A stretch of DNA of 64,000 bases from Gemmatimonadota bacterium (GCA_003222195.1 QHVB01000030.1:206170-270169); one strand, 5' to 3'. Counted from the stretch's first letter, positions 42,358-52,727 are shown. Notes: generated by a model not told the origin, from the letters alone. Made by a program: numbers and translations.

Positions 42358-43961
42358 ACCGGCACCTTCTTCGCTTTTCCTTTGACCTGAATCGGCTCGA
42401 GCGCTTCGACAGCGGGCTTCTTTTTCAGCTGTTGATAGAACGGCTCGGAAATCAGGATCTCGTTCGGCCCAGCCTTGCCGCAGAGGCGGTATGCGGTGTT
42501 CACCGCGTCCCCGATCACCGTGTATTCGAGCCGCCGGTCGGAGCCGATGTTCCCGGCGAACACCTCACCGAAGTTGATGGCAATACCGATCTGGACCTCG
42601 GTCCGGCCTTCCTGTTTCCATTTGAGGTTGAGCTTCTCGAGCTCGGCCAGCTGCGCGATCGCGCACTGGACGGCGCGGTCGGCATCGTCTTCGTGGACGA
42701 TCGGCGCGCCCCATAGCGCCATGATCGCGTCCCCCATGAACTTGTCGAGCGTCCCGCCAAACTCGAAGACCTTGTCCACCATTTCGGTGAAGTACTCCGT
42801 GAGCAGCCGCGCGATTTCGTCCGGGCTCATCGTCTCGGACATCGGTGTAAAACCACGAATGTCGGAGAAGAACACGACGACGGGGCGCTTCTCACTGGGC
42901 AACCGTCCCGCATCCTGCTGTTGCGCGATCACCTGGGCGATATTGGGCGAGAAGTATCGCTCGAAGTTCGAGCGGACAAGCGCTTCGCGGCGGATCCGCT
43001 CGGACAGCTGCGAGTTCTCGATGGCAACGGCGGTCAAGCCTCCGAACGCGATCAAGAATTCGAGATCCTCGTCCGCGAACGAGTGCGTCGCGGTCAGGTT
43101 GTCGACGTACAGGATGCCGAGGACCTTCGAGTCCGAGCCCATGAGTGGGGTGCACATCGCGCTCCGCACGCTCTGGATGAGAATCGACTTTCCCTTGAAG
43201 CGCTCGTCGGCGGCCGCGTTATCCGACAGAATCGCGACCCGCTCCTCCACCGCCTTCCGCGCGATCGACTGGGGCACGTGCTTTGCCGCGCTCGCGTCCC
43301 CGGTGCGGCTCTTCGAGATCCTCGGCACCAGCTCGTTCGATTTGCCGTCGAGCAACAGAATCGACACGCGGTCGACGTTCATGATCTGAAACGTGAAATC
43401 CACGACCTTGTCGAGCAGGCGGTCGAGCTCCTGCTGCTTCGACAGCTCTTTGGAGACCTCGAGCAGCAGCGACAGCTTCTTCTCGCGCCGCTCTTCGAGA
43501 TTGTCGGCTTTGACCTTGAGGTGCGACGCGCCCTGCGGCTCGTCGATCACGATCGCGGGGACGCCGCCCGAGACGCTCACGGGCAGCTGCCGGACGATGG
43601 TGCCCCCCGCCGCGCCACCCTTCGTGGATGGCTTGAAGTCGGCGGGGGGCGGCACGACCTGTGGCCGCGGGGCGGGCGCCGTCACCTCTTTTACGCGAAA
43701 CGCCACTTTCCCGAAGGTCACGACATCGTTCGCACCGGCGTCGGCCTCGGTGATCTTGGCGCCGTTCAGGAATGTGCCGTTGGATGAGCCCAGGTCGGTG
43801 ACCCGGACGCCACTTTCGGTCAGCACGATTTCGGCATGGCGGCGGGAGATCGTCGGATCGTAGATCGGGACGTCGCTGGTGACGGCGCGCCCCACCACGA
43901 GCTTGCGCCCGAGCTGGAGATCGATCGACTGTTCGCCGGACGTGCTCAGGAGCTTGAACAC
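42339..43961 (-). CDS. FHA-GAF-class III nucleotidyl cyclase
   Basis: A 540-residue soluble protein with no membrane segment. An FHA phosphothreonine-binding domain (about 1-95) has GRAVTSDVPIYDPTISRRHAE and DLGSSNGTFLNG. A GAF domain (about 165-320) follows, then a class III cyclase domain (about 350-530). The metal-binding aspartates are in FFSDIRGFTPMSE and DKFMGDAIMALWGAP; the latter includes the Lys favouring ATP. The transition-state Asn/Arg lie in DAVNTAYRLCGKA. It is therefore a probable adenylate cyclase controlled by phosphoprotein binding and a GAF ligand. GTG start; TATATT at 43971-43976 lies 9 bases upstream of it. Confidence 0.92.
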   Translation of the reverse strand: MFKLLSTSGEQSIDLQLGRKLVVGRAVTSDVPIYDPTISRRHAEIVLTESGVRVTDLGSSNGTFLNGAKITEADAGANDVVTFGKVAFRVKEVTAPAPRPQVVPPPADFKPSTKGGAAGGTIVRQLPVSVSGGVPAIVIDEPQGASHLKVKADNLEERREKKLSLLLEVSKELSKQQELDRLLDKVVDFTFQIMNVDRVSILLLDGKSNELVPRISKSRTGDASAAKHVPQSIARKAVEERVAILSDNAAADERFKGKSILIQSVRSAMCTPLMGSDSKVLGILYVDNLTATHSFADEDLEFLIAFGGLTAVAIENSQLSERIRREALVRSNFERYFSPNIAQVIAQQQDAGRLPSEKRPVVVFFSDIRGFTPMSETMSPDEIARLLTEYFTEMVDKVFEFGGTLDKFMGDAIMALWGAPIVHEDDADRAVQCAIAQLAELEKLNLKWKQEGRTEVQIGIAINFGEVFAGNIGSDRRLEYTVIGDAVNTAYRLCGKAGPNEILISEPFYQQLKKKPAVEALEPIQVKGKAKKVPVYRVKR

Positions 43962-43988
43962 AGGCCCGAGAATATAGGCCGCATGGGC

Positions 43989-45491
43989 CTAATCACCAGC
44001 TTTGGCCAGCGCCAGCGCACGCAAAACGGCTTGGGCTTTGGCTTCCGTTTCGGCGAATTCGCGCGCGGGTTCGGAGTCGGCGACGATGCCGGCGCCGGCC
44101 TGCACGACGACCCGATCGTTGAGGACGAGCGCCGATCGAATCGCGATGCAAGTATCCATCGTCGTCGCACCCCATCCGACATAGCCGACCGCTCCCGCAT
44201 ACGGACCACGTCGCTCCGGCTCCAGCTCGTCGATAATCTCCATCGCCCGAACCTTGGGAGCGCCGCTGACTGTCCCCGCGGGGAAACAGGCGCGGAACAC
44301 GTCGAGGGCGTCATACCCGTCTTTCAGCTGACCGCGCACTTCGCTCACCAGATGCTGGACGTGTGAGTAGCGCTCGATTTGCAGCGATTCGGTGACGCGC
44401 ACGGTGCCGTACTCCGCAACGCGGCCGACGTCGTTGCGTCCTAGATCCACGAGCATGCGATGCTCGGCGAGCTCCTTCGCATCGGCCCGCAGCGAGGCAG
44501 CCAGCGCGTCATCCTCCTCGGGGGTGGCCCCGCGCGGCCGAGTGCCCGCGATCGGCCGGACCGTGACTTCGTTGCCCTCGACCCGGACCAGCACTTCGGG
44601 GGAGCTGCCCACGAACGTGACGTCGCCCAGAGCCAGATAGAACAGATAGGGAGCGGGATTCAGGGCGCGCAGGTAGCGGTACAACCTCAGCGGCTCGACC
44701 GCACCGGGCACCACTTGGCGGCGGGACAGCACCGCCTGGAACACGTCGCCGGCGGCGATGTACTCGCGGATCTTCGTGACGTCGCGCTCGAATGGGGCGG
44801 GGGCGTACTGGGATTCGGGGGGGGAGGGGGAGCGCACCGACTTGCGGTCGGCGTCGAGCGCGAGCGGGGTGAGCTGGTGCGTGTCACCGAGGCGAGCGAT
44901 CAGCGTGTCCAGGCGCTCCTGCGCCGCGTCGTACAAGCGCAACCGCTGCGCCGCGGAGGCCTTCGCCGGCACCTCGACGTTCGCCACGACGATCGCACGC
45001 CCGAACACGTTGTCGAGGATCACGAGCGAATCCGCGATCATCACCACGGCGTCGGGAACACCGAGGGTATCGGTCGGCGCGGTCGGCAGGTGCTCGATAC
45101 TGCGCACCAGATCGTAGCCGAGGTATCCCACCGCCCCACCCCTGAAGCGCGGCAGCCCCGGCACAGAGATCGTCGGGAGCGCGCGCATCGTGTCGGCCAG
45201 GTGCGCGATCGGATCCGCGGTTTGACCGGCCGGTTCCCAGCCCGAGCCCTGCGTCCACCGCTCGATCTGTTGGCCACGATAGCGCCACGCCTCGCGCGGC
45301 TCGGTGCCGAGGAAGGTGTAGCGTGCCCACCGCTCGCCGCCGACCAGCGATTCGAGCAGAAACGCAAAGGGCGGCCGTGCAATCTTCGCAAAGGCGGCCA
45401 CCGGCGTATCGGCGTCGGTGACCACTTCGCGCGTCACCGGAACGATGCCGCCGGGCTTGGCGCGCTCGAGGAATGCGTCGCGTGGGTCCAT
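43989..45491 (-). CDS. trpE: Anthranilate synthase component I
   Basis: A 500-residue chorismate-utilising enzyme of tryptophan synthesis. The N-terminal part has the TrpE feedback-binding type sequence [21 protein letters not shown]. The catalytic half contains [75 protein letters not shown] and [20 protein letters not shown]. An Ala/Pro/Ser insert near residue 225 ([13 protein letters not shown]) is encoded by a G/C-run low-complexity stretch at 44803-44834. No trpG follows in the window. Divergent from the next gene, 18 bases apart. Confidence 0.95.
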   Translation of the reverse strand: MDPRDAFLERAKPGGIVPVTREVVTDADTPVAAFAKIARPPFAFLLESLVGGERWARYTFLGTEPREAWRYRGQQIERWTQGSGWEPAGQTADPIAHLADTMRALPTISVPGLPRFRGGAVGYLGYDLVRSIEHLPTAPTDTLGVPDAVVMIADSLVILDNVFGRAIVVANVEVPAKASAAQRLRLYDAAQERLDTLIARLGDTHQLTPLALDADRKSVRSPSPPESQYAPAPFERDVTKIREYIAAGDVFQAVLSRRQVVPGAVEPLRLYRYLRALNPAPYLFYLALGDVTFVGSSPEVLVRVEGNEVTVRPIAGTRPRGATPEEDDALAASLRADAKELAEHRMLVDLGRNDVGRVAEYGTVRVTESLQIERYSHVQHLVSEVRGQLKDGYDALDVFRACFPAGTVSGAPKVRAMEIIDELEPERRGPYAGAVGYVGWGATTMDTCIAIRSALVLNDRVVVQAGAGIVADSEPAREFAETEAKAQAVLRALALAKAGD

Positions 45492-45509
45492 GGTCTAGAT
45501 TTCGCCGCG

Positions 45510-47525
45510 ATGCGCTGGTGTGCCGTACTTTTGCTGCTGCTGCCCGCGACGGGATCCGCCCAGGACTGGAACGGCGATTCCGCCTTGGCGCTCGCGCGGC
45601 GCGCGATCGACCGGCGCGCGCACGCCGCAGTGGATACCGCGCTGCGCGACTACAAGGCCCAGGCTCACGGGTTTCTCTTCTTCCTCGGGCAGTTCGGCGA
45701 AGGGCTCACCGAGCCGCCACGGCTGATAAAAGCGGACCAGTTGGAGCTGGAAGTGTACTGGAAGGCGCCCGCGCTCAGCAAGCAGCGCATCATCGGCTGG
45801 CGTGATCGCACCGAGCTGCCCACCGACATCAACTACCACCGCGATCACCTCGGCATCGTGCAGAACAACTTCGGCCGCGCGATCCGCCTCGGCGAAGGTG
45901 ACGAGGTACGCGACGTCCCCCATCCCCTCGCACCGGGTGGGACGGAGTTGTACGACTTCGCCCTGGGTGACACGACCGCCATCGTCCTCTCCGAACGAGC
46001 GGTCCGCGTGGTCGAGTTGCGCGTGCGGCCGAAGACATTCGCCCAGGCCGCGATCGTCGGCACGCTGTTCGTCGATGTCGAATCCGCGGACCTCGTGCGC
46101 ATGGCGTTCAATTTCACGCCGAAAGCCTATCTCGATCCGCAGCTGGAAGACGTCAGCATCGTGCTGGACAATGCGCTGTGGGAAGGCCGGTTCTGGCTGC
46201 CGTTTCGCCAGGAAGTCGAAATTCGACGGCGCGCGACGTGGCTCGACATCCCGACGCGCGGCATCATCCGCGGCCGCTGGGAGATCGACGGGTACCGTTT
46301 CAACCTCGGTCTCGCCGACGGCTGGTTCCGGGGCGACGAGATCACGGCGCTTCCCAAGGTTCAGCGCGACTCGTTTCCCTGGCGCACGCCACTCAGCGCG
46401 GCGATCCAGAACGTCGCCGAGCCGGTCCGCGAGAACGATCTCCAGCGGGTGCGCGCCGAAGTCAGCCGCATCGCGGGACGACGCGCGCTCACCGGCCTCA
46501 AACGCCAGCGCCTCGGCGCCCGCGCGCTGAGCGAGCTGGTCCACGTCGACCGCGTGGAAGGCCTCGCGGTCGGCGCCGGGTTCGTGTGGCGCACCCCCAA
46601 CGACGGCTTCGAGCTGCGCGGCCTCGGCAGCTACGGATTTGCCGACCGGGCGGGCAAGGGCAGCGTCGCGCTCACCTCGGCTGACGGATTCGAGCTGGCC
46701 GCCTACCGGCAGGTGCGGGACATCGCGGACGTGCCGGTGATCGCGCCGCTACTCAATTCGATCGGCGCCCAGGAGTTCGGTGACGATTTTGGCGACTACT
46801 ATCGGGCCACCGGCGTGCGGTTCGGCGCGCGGGCCGGGATCGGTACGCGCGGCGAGTCGCGGTTCAGCATCTCGCGGGAGCGCGTCGCATCGCTGGCCGT
46901 GCGAGCCAGCCCCGCGACGGGACGCTTTCGTCCCAATCCCCTCATGCGCGACGGCGACTACTCCACGGCCGCGCTGACGATTCGGCGTCGCAGTGAAGGC
47001 TTCGCGGTGCGGCGGGACGTCGCGGGCGAGGCGTCGCTCGAAGTCGGAGAGCGCTACACGCGCATGAGTGGGGTCGCGCACTGGCTGGTTCCCATCGGCC
47101 GCGGACAGACGCGGGTGTTGACCCGCGTGCAATTCGGCGCCGCGAGCAGCGAAGTGCCGCCGCATCGCGCCTTCGTGTTGGGCGGGCGCGGGACGCTGTT
47201 AGGCGACGCGTTCCGCGAGTGGGGTGGACGGCGCGCCGCGCTGGTGCACATCGAGTGGCGCACGCCCGTCCCATTTTTCCGGCTGCGCGCGGGGCCGGCC
47301 CGCACACCCGGTACGATCACGCTCGCGCCATATACGGCGTTGGGCTGGACCGCGGATCCCCTGCCGTTCACGCCGTGGGGGGCGACCCCCCCCGGAACCC
47401 GCGTGACCTTGGGTCTCGGCGCTGAATGGCTGGGTCTGTTCCGCCTCGAAGCAGGTTACGGCGTGCAGAGTCGTCAGCTGCATGTCGCCTTCGACGTGAC
47501 ACGCGATTTTTGGGACATCCTGTGA
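45510..47525 (+). CDS. Outer membrane protein with Omp85-like C-terminal barrel
   Basis: A 671-residue secreted protein with signal peptide MRWCAVLLLLLPATGSAQ. The N-terminal half (about 20-330) is a soluble beta-rich domain resembling those in DUF5686-like proteins, but I cannot assign it firmly. The C-terminal half is an outer membrane barrel: FVLGGRGTLLGDAFREWGGR, then HIEWRTPVPFFRLRAG, recalls the LGGxxxLRG and strand pattern of Omp85/BamA-type surface antigens, and the last residues RDFWDIL end near an aromatic residue. TAGATT at 45496-45501 lies 8 bases before the ATG. The open frame upstream is only an antisense artefact of trpE. Confidence 0.75.
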   Translation: MRWCAVLLLLLPATGSAQDWNGDSALALARRAIDRRAHAAVDTALRDYKAQAHGFLFFLGQFGEGLTEPPRLIKADQLELEVYWKAPALSKQRIIGWRDRTELPTDINYHRDHLGIVQNNFGRAIRLGEGDEVRDVPHPLAPGGTELYDFALGDTTAIVLSERAVRVVELRVRPKTFAQAAIVGTLFVDVESADLVRMAFNFTPKAYLDPQLEDVSIVLDNALWEGRFWLPFRQEVEIRRRATWLDIPTRGIIRGRWEIDGYRFNLGLADGWFRGDEITALPKVQRDSFPWRTPLSAAIQNVAEPVRENDLQRVRAEVSRIAGRRALTGLKRQRLGARALSELVHVDRVEGLAVGAGFVWRTPNDGFELRGLGSYGFADRAGKGSVALTSADGFELAAYRQVRDIADVPVIAPLLNSIGAQEFGDDFGDYYRATGVRFGARAGIGTRGESRFSISRERVASLAVRASPATGRFRPNPLMRDGDYSTAALTIRRRSEGFAVRRDVAGEASLEVGERYTRMSGVAHWLVPIGRGQTRVLTRVQFGAASSEVPPHRAFVLGGRGTLLGDAFREWGGRRAALVHIEWRTPVPFFRLRAGPARTPGTITLAPYTALGWTADPLPFTPWGATPPGTRVTLGLGAEWLGLFRLEAGYGVQSRQLHVAFDVTRDFWDIL

Positions 47526-47575
47526 TGCGGAATACTGGACTCGGGCGTCTTCGGTAATAGCTTGGAGTCAGCCTA

Positions 47576-49774
47576 ATGCCGGTAACCGCATTCCCAGACG
47601 AATGGCTGGCCCAATCCATTGAGGGCCTGACGCCCGAGCGCCTGCTGGCGCTCCGGGGAAGGGCGGAGTCCGGCCGCACGCTGTGGGATTGCGTCGTCGC
47701 CGAGAAGATCGCGACCGATGCCCAGATTATCGAGAAGTTGTGCCACCGGTTCCGCCTGAAGGTCGCTGACCCTTCCAGGATCGATCTCACGGCGCGTGAC
47801 GGCGTGCCCGAGCAGCTCGCACGCCGCTACCACGTCCTGCCCCTGCGCCTGACCGATTCGTTCCTCGAGCTGGGAACGGCGAACCCATTCGATCTCGACG
47901 CCGAAAAGGCGCTGGCCTTCGCGACCGCGCGCGAGATCCGGCTGTTCCTGCTCGCGCCTTCCAAGATCCGCGAGAAGCTCGACGAGATGTACAAGTCGGA
48001 GACCGCGATCAACAAGCTGCTGGAGGGCATGGGCGACGCCGAGGTCCTGACGACGCTTCCCGATGCGCCGCACCCCGAGGAGCTCAACGTCTCCGAGGCG
48101 GACGCCAGTCAAAAACCGGTCGTGCGGCTTGTGGACATGATCATCTCTGAAGGCATCCTGTCGCGCGCGAGCGATATCCACGTCGAACCGGAAGAGGGCG
48201 GGGTGGCGGTGCGCTATCGTATCGACGGCGTGCTGCGCCAGGTGATGAAGATCCCGCGCCAGGCCGGCCTGCCGCTGATCTCGCGCATCAAGATCATGTC
48301 CTCGCTCGATATCGCCGATCGCCTGCGGCCGCAGGATGGCCGCGCGCGCGTCGCGGTGAACGGCCAGCCGATCGACCTGCGCGTCTCGACGCTGCCAGCG
48401 CAGCTCGGCGAAAAAGTCGTGATCCGCATCCTCGATTCTCGCGGCACGGTCAAATCGCTCGACACGCTCGGCCTCAATCCGGGTGAAGCCGAAGCGATCA
48501 AGCGACTGCTCGAGAACCACGAGGGTATCCTGCTGGTTACCGGACCAACCGGTTCGGGCAAAACGACGACGCTCTACTCCGCGATCAATCAGATCAAGAG
48601 CGAAGGCGTCAACATCGTGACGGTGGAAGACCCGGTCGAATACCGGATGCAGGGAATCGTCCAGGTGCAGGTGCAGGAGAAAGCCGGACTGACATTCGCG
48701 GCGGCGCTGCGGTCGATTCTACGGCAGGACCCCAACGTCGTGCTGGTCGGCGAAATCCGGGACAAGGAAACGGCGCAGATCGCCGTGCAGGCGTCTCTCA
48801 CCGGCCACCTCGTCCTGTCCACGCTCCATACGAACGACGCGGCCAACGCCGTCACTCGGCTCGTGGATATCGGGGTCGAGTCGTACAAGATCGCCGCATC
48901 GCTGCGCGGGGTCGTGGCGCAGCGTCTGATGCGCAAGCTCTGTCCGACGTGCAAAGAGGTCTGGATGGAGGCGCCGCCCGAGCGGCTGCGGCGCTGGATC
49001 CCCAAGGGGACGCCGCTCTACCGCGCGGCGGGCTGTCCCGACTGCGCGATGACCGGGTATCGGGGCCGCTTCTCGATCCTCGAGATCCTCACGATGACGC
49101 CCGAGCTCGAGCGGCTGATCGCCGCCGGGGAGCCGGCGGACCGAATCGCGGAGGCGGCGCAGCGCGGCGGGATGAAATCGCTGTGGGATTCGGGTCTGGC
49201 CCACGTGGCGCGCGGCGAGTCTACGCTCGATGAGCTGACGCGCGTGGTGGACATTCCCGCCGAGGCCGAGGCTCCGCGGTCGACGGGGGCGCCGAACACG
49301 GTTGGCGTTCCCCTCGAGCCCGCCGCGCCCGTCTCCACAATCTTCGACCTGCTCGAGGAGTCCGCACCGCCGGCGCGTCGCTCCGGTGCGCACGGCCAGC
49401 CGGCCTCCAAGGTCCTGCTCGTCGACGACGAGGACAGCCTGCGCAAAGTCATGCGTGACTTGCTCGAGCGCGACGGCTACGTCGTCACGGAAGCACGCGA
49501 CGGCGTGCAGGCGCTCGATCAGGTCGATCGCGTCGGACCAGACATCATTGTGCTCGATCTGAATCTGCCCGGTCTCGACGGCTATGGCGTGCTGTCACAC
49601 CTGCGGTCACGTCCCGCGACCGCGAACATTCCCGTCATCGTGCTGACGGCGAAGGGCGACGAAGACAACGAAGTGCGTGTCTTCGAGCTCGGCGCGGACG
49701 ATTTTCTCACCAAGCCGTTCCGCGCCCGCGCGCTCTCCGCGCGGCTCGAAGCCGTCCTCGGCAGACGTCGCTGA
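47576..49774 (+). CDS. GspE/PilB-type secretion or pilus ATPase fused to a receiver domain
   Basis: A 732-residue protein. Residues of about 1-150 form a T2SSE_N-type domain. About 165-560 is the GspE/PilB hexameric ATPase, with RASDIHVEPEEGGVAVRYRIDG, Walker A GPTGSGKTTT near residue 322, VGEIRDKETAQIAVQASLTGH (Walker B/His box), and a zinc module CPTCKEV...GCPDCAMTGYRGR. After a Pro/Ala linker, residues of about 612-730 form a complete CheY-like receiver (VLLVDDEDSL, phospho-Asp in IIVLDLNLPGLDG, Lys in TKPFRARAL). No other pilus or type II secretion genes are in the window. TAGCTT at 47558-47563 and TTGGAG precede the ATG. Confidence 0.9.
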   Translation: MPVTAFPDEWLAQSIEGLTPERLLALRGRAESGRTLWDCVVAEKIATDAQIIEKLCHRFRLKVADPSRIDLTARDGVPEQLARRYHVLPLRLTDSFLELGTANPFDLDAEKALAFATAREIRLFLLAPSKIREKLDEMYKSETAINKLLEGMGDAEVLTTLPDAPHPEELNVSEADASQKPVVRLVDMIISEGILSRASDIHVEPEEGGVAVRYRIDGVLRQVMKIPRQAGLPLISRIKIMSSLDIADRLRPQDGRARVAVNGQPIDLRVSTLPAQLGEKVVIRILDSRGTVKSLDTLGLNPGEAEAIKRLLENHEGILLVTGPTGSGKTTTLYSAINQIKSEGVNIVTVEDPVEYRMQGIVQVQVQEKAGLTFAAALRSILRQDPNVVLVGEIRDKETAQIAVQASLTGHLVLSTLHTNDAANAVTRLVDIGVESYKIAASLRGVVAQRLMRKLCPTCKEVWMEAPPERLRRWIPKGTPLYRAAGCPDCAMTGYRGRFSILEILTMTPELERLIAAGEPADRIAEAAQRGGMKSLWDSGLAHVARGESTLDELTRVVDIPAEAEAPRSTGAPNTVGVPLEPAAPVSTIFDLLEESAPPARRSGAHGQPASKVLLVDDEDSLRKVMRDLLERDGYVVTEARDGVQALDQVDRVGPDIIVLDLNLPGLDGYGVLSHLRSRPATANIPVIVLTAKGDEDNEVRVFELGADDFLTKPFRARALSARLEAVLGRRR

Positions 49775-50238
49775 CTTCCATCCGAGTGTCCTTCGTGGAC
49801 ACGTACGCGGTGCGGGGCGCGGGGCGCACCCTCGAGATCCTCGCGCTGCGCCGCGGGTCAAACGGGCGCAATCCGGGATCGTGGGAGACGGTGCACGGGA
49901 CGATCGAGCCCGGCGAAACGCCGGTGCAGGCCTCGTTGCGTGAGCTGCGCGAGGAAACGGGCCTCGTGCCGGCGAAATTCTACAATCTCAGCCGCACCGA
50001 GGCGTTTTATCAGCACAAGCGCGACGAAGTCGCTCTGATTCCGGTGTTCGCGGCCTTTGTCGCACCCGATGTGACGGTCACACTCTCCCCGGAGCACGAT
50101 CGGGCCGAGTGGCTGCGGCCCCGGGACGCGGCGGAGCGGTTTGCGTGGCCGCGCGAGCGCAGAGCAGTGGATGACATTTTGTCAATAGTGGGGGGTGGGG
50201 ACGCAGACTTGCTGGAAGACGTTCTGCGCGTAAGCTAG
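49771..50238 (+). CDS. Nudix hydrolase; probable CTG start overlapping the previous stop
   Basis: A Nudix protein of about 155 residues. The Nudix box is complete: GTIEPGETPVQASLRELREE followed by TGL. It hydrolyses a nucleotide diphosphate-linked compound; the SFVDTYAVRGAGRTLEILALRR N-terminal strand and GSWETVHG resemble dATP/dihydroneopterin triphosphatase-like members, which is only a guess. The first conventional start is GTG at 49786 (150 residues). An in-frame CTG at 49771 overlaps the GspE stop as CTGA and adds MTSIR, completing the first strand, so I favour it. Confidence 0.82.
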   Translation: MTSIRVSFVDTYAVRGAGRTLEILALRRGSNGRNPGSWETVHGTIEPGETPVQASLRELREETGLVPAKFYNLSRTEAFYQHKRDEVALIPVFAAFVAPDVTVTLSPEHDRAEWLRPRDAAERFAWPRERRAVDDILSIVGGGDADLLEDVLRVS

Positions 50239-50253
50239 AGGTAGGGCTCCCTT

Positions 50254-50643
50254 GTGAATCCATTCTATCATCGGATCTACCGCGTGGTCCGTCACATCCC
50301 CAAGGGACGGGTGGCGACGTACGGCATCATCGCGCGGCTCGCGGGACGTCCCGGCGCCGCACGCACCGTCGGCTGGGCGCTCTCCGCCCTTCCCGAGGAC
50401 AACGATGTGCCGTGGTGGCGCGTCATCAACGCGGCGGGCCGCATTTCTTTTTCAGGGCAGGATCACAGTGCGGTGCTGCAGCGCGCGCTGCTCTTGCGTG
50501 AAGGCGTGCGGTTCGCGCCGGGTGGTGCGGTGAGTCTCTCGACGTTCGGCTGGCCCGCAGAGGCCTACGACAGCGCCGTCGCCTCCCACAAGCGCGCCGC
50601 TTCGACGCGAAGATCCCGCAGGTTGAAAGGCTTGCGTACGTAA
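50254..50643 (+). CDS. Alkyltransferase-like (ATL) DNA-binding protein
   Basis: A 129-residue protein homologous to the DNA-binding domain of O6-alkylguanine transferases. The reactive-cysteine motif PCHRV is replaced by tryptophan: VPWWRVINAAGRIS, the hallmark of ATL proteins, which bind O6-alkylguanine and channel it to nucleotide excision repair. The helix-turn-helix RVATYGIIARLAGRPGAARTVGWAL is intact. The C-terminal 25 residues overlap the end of the converging kinase gene and are probably not part of the fold. GTG start at 50254. Confidence 0.88.
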   Translation: MNPFYHRIYRVVRHIPKGRVATYGIIARLAGRPGAARTVGWALSALPEDNDVPWWRVINAAGRISFSGQDHSAVLQRALLLREGVRFAPGGAVSLSTFGWPAEAYDSAVASHKRAASTRRSRRLKGLRT

Positions 50644-52727
50644 CGCACGCCGAGACGCGCCAGCGTCTCTTCGGTCGTCGGACGAACGTCGCCCGTCGCG
50701 ACGATGATGCGCTCCCGCAAGGCCGGCATTCGCGCCACCAGCTCCTCCGCCAGCAGCGTCCCGCGTTTTCCAGGCGCCATCGCGCGCGCGTCCGTGATCA
50801 CCAGATCGAAGCTGCCCCGTTGCGCGAGGTCGAGCGCGTGCTGCGGATCACCGGCGACTTCCACGTCATGACCGTCCCGCGCGAACAGCGCCTTGATCGT
50901 GCGCTGCACGGCGGGATCGGCATCGACGAGCAGGATCGTGCGCTTCACGGTGGGTGAGGCGGTCACCGTGGGTGTGCCGTGCACGGGCGTCAGCGCGGGT
51001 CGCACGGCGTCGGCGGGCGCGGGCGGCAGGTCCACGCGAAACGCGGCGCCGCCGCGCGGGCCGCGCGGTTCCAGCGCGATCTGGCCGCCGTGACTTTCGA
51101 CGATCGAATAGGTGATCGACAGACCGAGGCCCGTGCCTTTGCCGGGCTCTTTCGTCGTGAAGAATGGCGTGAACACGCTTTGCGCGACCTCGTCGGAAAT
51201 GCCCGGTCCCGTGTCCGCCACGCGCAGGTGCACCTGCCCGTCGAACCAGGTCGAGACGGTGATCTGACGGGGGCGCTCGCGTGGGTTCTCCGCGACCGCG
51301 TGAGCGGCATTCGTCAGGAGATTGAGGACGACCTGCTGCAATCCGTGCCGGTCACCGAAGACGTCGGGGAGCGCGCCACTCAGCTCCCGCTCCACCGTGA
51401 TGTCCTTGAGCTTCAGGTCGTAGGCCGTCAGGGAGAGCGTCCGGCGAATCACGTCGTTCAGGTCCACCGGCACGCGCTCCGCCGAGCCTTTGCGCGCGAA
51501 CGTGAGCAGGTTGCGCACGATGCGTCCCGCCCGCTCCGCCTGTTCGTGAATGACCTGCAGATGTCCCCGGTCTTTCTTGCCGAGCTCCTTCTGCTCGAGC
51601 AGGAATTCGGAGAGTCCCACGATCGATGTCAGCGGGTTGTTCAGCTCGTGCGCGACGCCGGAGACGAGCTGGCCCACCGCCGCGAGCTTCTCGCTCTGGA
51701 CGAGCTGCGTCTCGAGCGCCTGCTGCTCCGTCACGTCTTCCACCATCACGACGATGCTTTGTTCGGTCGCGGCCCCCGGTATGCGTGCCGCGTTCACCCG
51801 CACGGTGCGCCGGAGCCGGTCCGAGCGCGCGACCAGCGGCGCGGGACGCTCGCCGCGCCGCGTCGCCGCGAGCAGCTCGTGCAGCGCGTTCGGCTTGCCC
51901 AGGAGCGCCTCGCCGAGCGGCGTGCCGACCACGTTGGGGAGGGGCGCGCCGAGGAGGGCGGCGAGCGACCGGTTGGAGCGGCGAACCCGTCCCTCGTCGT
52001 CGACGACGGCGATGCCCTCGCTCAACGCGTCGAACGCCGTCTCCCACTGTTCCTTGGCACGCCGCACCATCTCGAAGAAGCGGGCGTTGGCGATCACCAC
52101 GGCGGCGTGGGTGGCGAGCGTAGAGAGGAGACGGATGTCTTCCGGAACGAATACCCCTTCCCGCGGATCGGTGATGATGAGCGTGCCGATGACCGTGCCG
52201 TGCGACCGCAACGGCACGGCTGCCGCGGCGGCCGCTTGGATGCCCTTCGCGATCATGGTGGGCTCGGCGCCGGGCCCCGCCTCCCCCGCTCCCCCCGACT
52301 TCCGAATCAGCTCGAGGTGCTCTCGGCCGGTCGAGCGCGCGACGAGCCCGGTGTCGTCACCCTGAATCGTTTGGCCGCGCAGCGGTGCGAGGGTGCCCTC
52401 GGCCGCGGCGACCTGCAGCGGGTCGTTGGGCCCCTCGCCCACGAGCGCCAGCAGCGCGCCCTGAGCATCGAGAAACCGCACCGCGTACCGCACGACCTGC
52501 TCGACGATGCGATCCAGCTCGAGGGAGTCGGAGAGAACGTACGAGAGCTCCTGCAGCGAGAAGAGCTCCGACAGCCGCCGGTTCAGCTCGTCCGCCGCGC
52601 GGCGCCGCTCGTGCTCGGAGCGCATCAACCGTTGTCGCAGCCGCCACAACACGACTCCCACCCCCAGCACGATCAGGGCGAGGGCAATCGTGGCGAACAG
52701 CAGCAGATGTTGTCGCAGCGCGCTCAT
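50565..52727 (-). CDS. Hybrid sensor histidine kinase (TM-GAF-PAS-HisKA-HATPase-REC)
   Basis: A 720-residue membrane kinase. One N-terminal helix ([21 protein letters not shown]) is followed by a coiled coil, a GAF domain (about 55-215), a PAS domain (about 225-340), the H box [16 protein letters not shown] near residue 360, N box [12 protein letters not shown] boxes DTGPGIS and [18 protein letters not shown], and a C-terminal receiver (about 600-718) with Asp in [10 protein letters not shown] Gly/Ala/Pro insert in the GAF domain ([12 protein letters not shown]) is encoded by a G-rich run at about 52260-52300. Output partner unknown. Its end overlaps the ATL gene by 79 bases. Confidence 0.92.
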   Translation of the reverse strand: MSALRQHLLLFATIALALIVLGVGVVLWRLRQRLMRSEHERRRAADELNRRLSELFSLQELSYVLSDSLELDRIVEQVVRYAVRFLDAQGALLALVGEGPNDPLQVAAAEGTLAPLRGQTIQGDDTGLVARSTGREHLELIRKSGGAGEAGPGAEPTMIAKGIQAAAAAAVPLRSHGTVIGTLIITDPREGVFVPEDIRLLSTLATHAAVVIANARFFEMVRRAKEQWETAFDALSEGIAVVDDEGRVRRSNRSLAALLGAPLPNVVGTPLGEALLGKPNALHELLAATRRGERPAPLVARSDRLRRTVRVNAARIPGAATEQSIVVMVEDVTEQQALETQLVQSEKLAAVGQLVSGVAHELNNPLTSIVGLSEFLLEQKELGKKDRGHLQVIHEQAERAGRIVRNLLTFARKGSAERVPVDLNDVIRRTLSLTAYDLKLKDITVERELSGALPDVFGDRHGLQQVVLNLLTNAAHAVAENPRERPRQITVSTWFDGQVHLRVADTGPGISDEVAQSVFTPFFTTKEPGKGTGLGLSITYSIVESHGGQIALEPRGPRGGAAFRVDLPPAPADAVRPALTPVHGTPTVTASPTVKRTILLVDADPAVQRTIKALFARDGHDVEVAGDPQHALDLAQRGSFDLVITDARAMAPGKRGTLLAEELVARMPALRERIIVATGDVRPTTEETLARLGVRYVRKPFNLRDLRVEAARLWEATALS

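Noticed and set aside
44460..45509. Upstream extension of the outer membrane protein gene by 350 codons
   Set aside because: This part is purely antisense to trpE. A proper signal peptide starts at 45510 with a TAGATT box just ahead.
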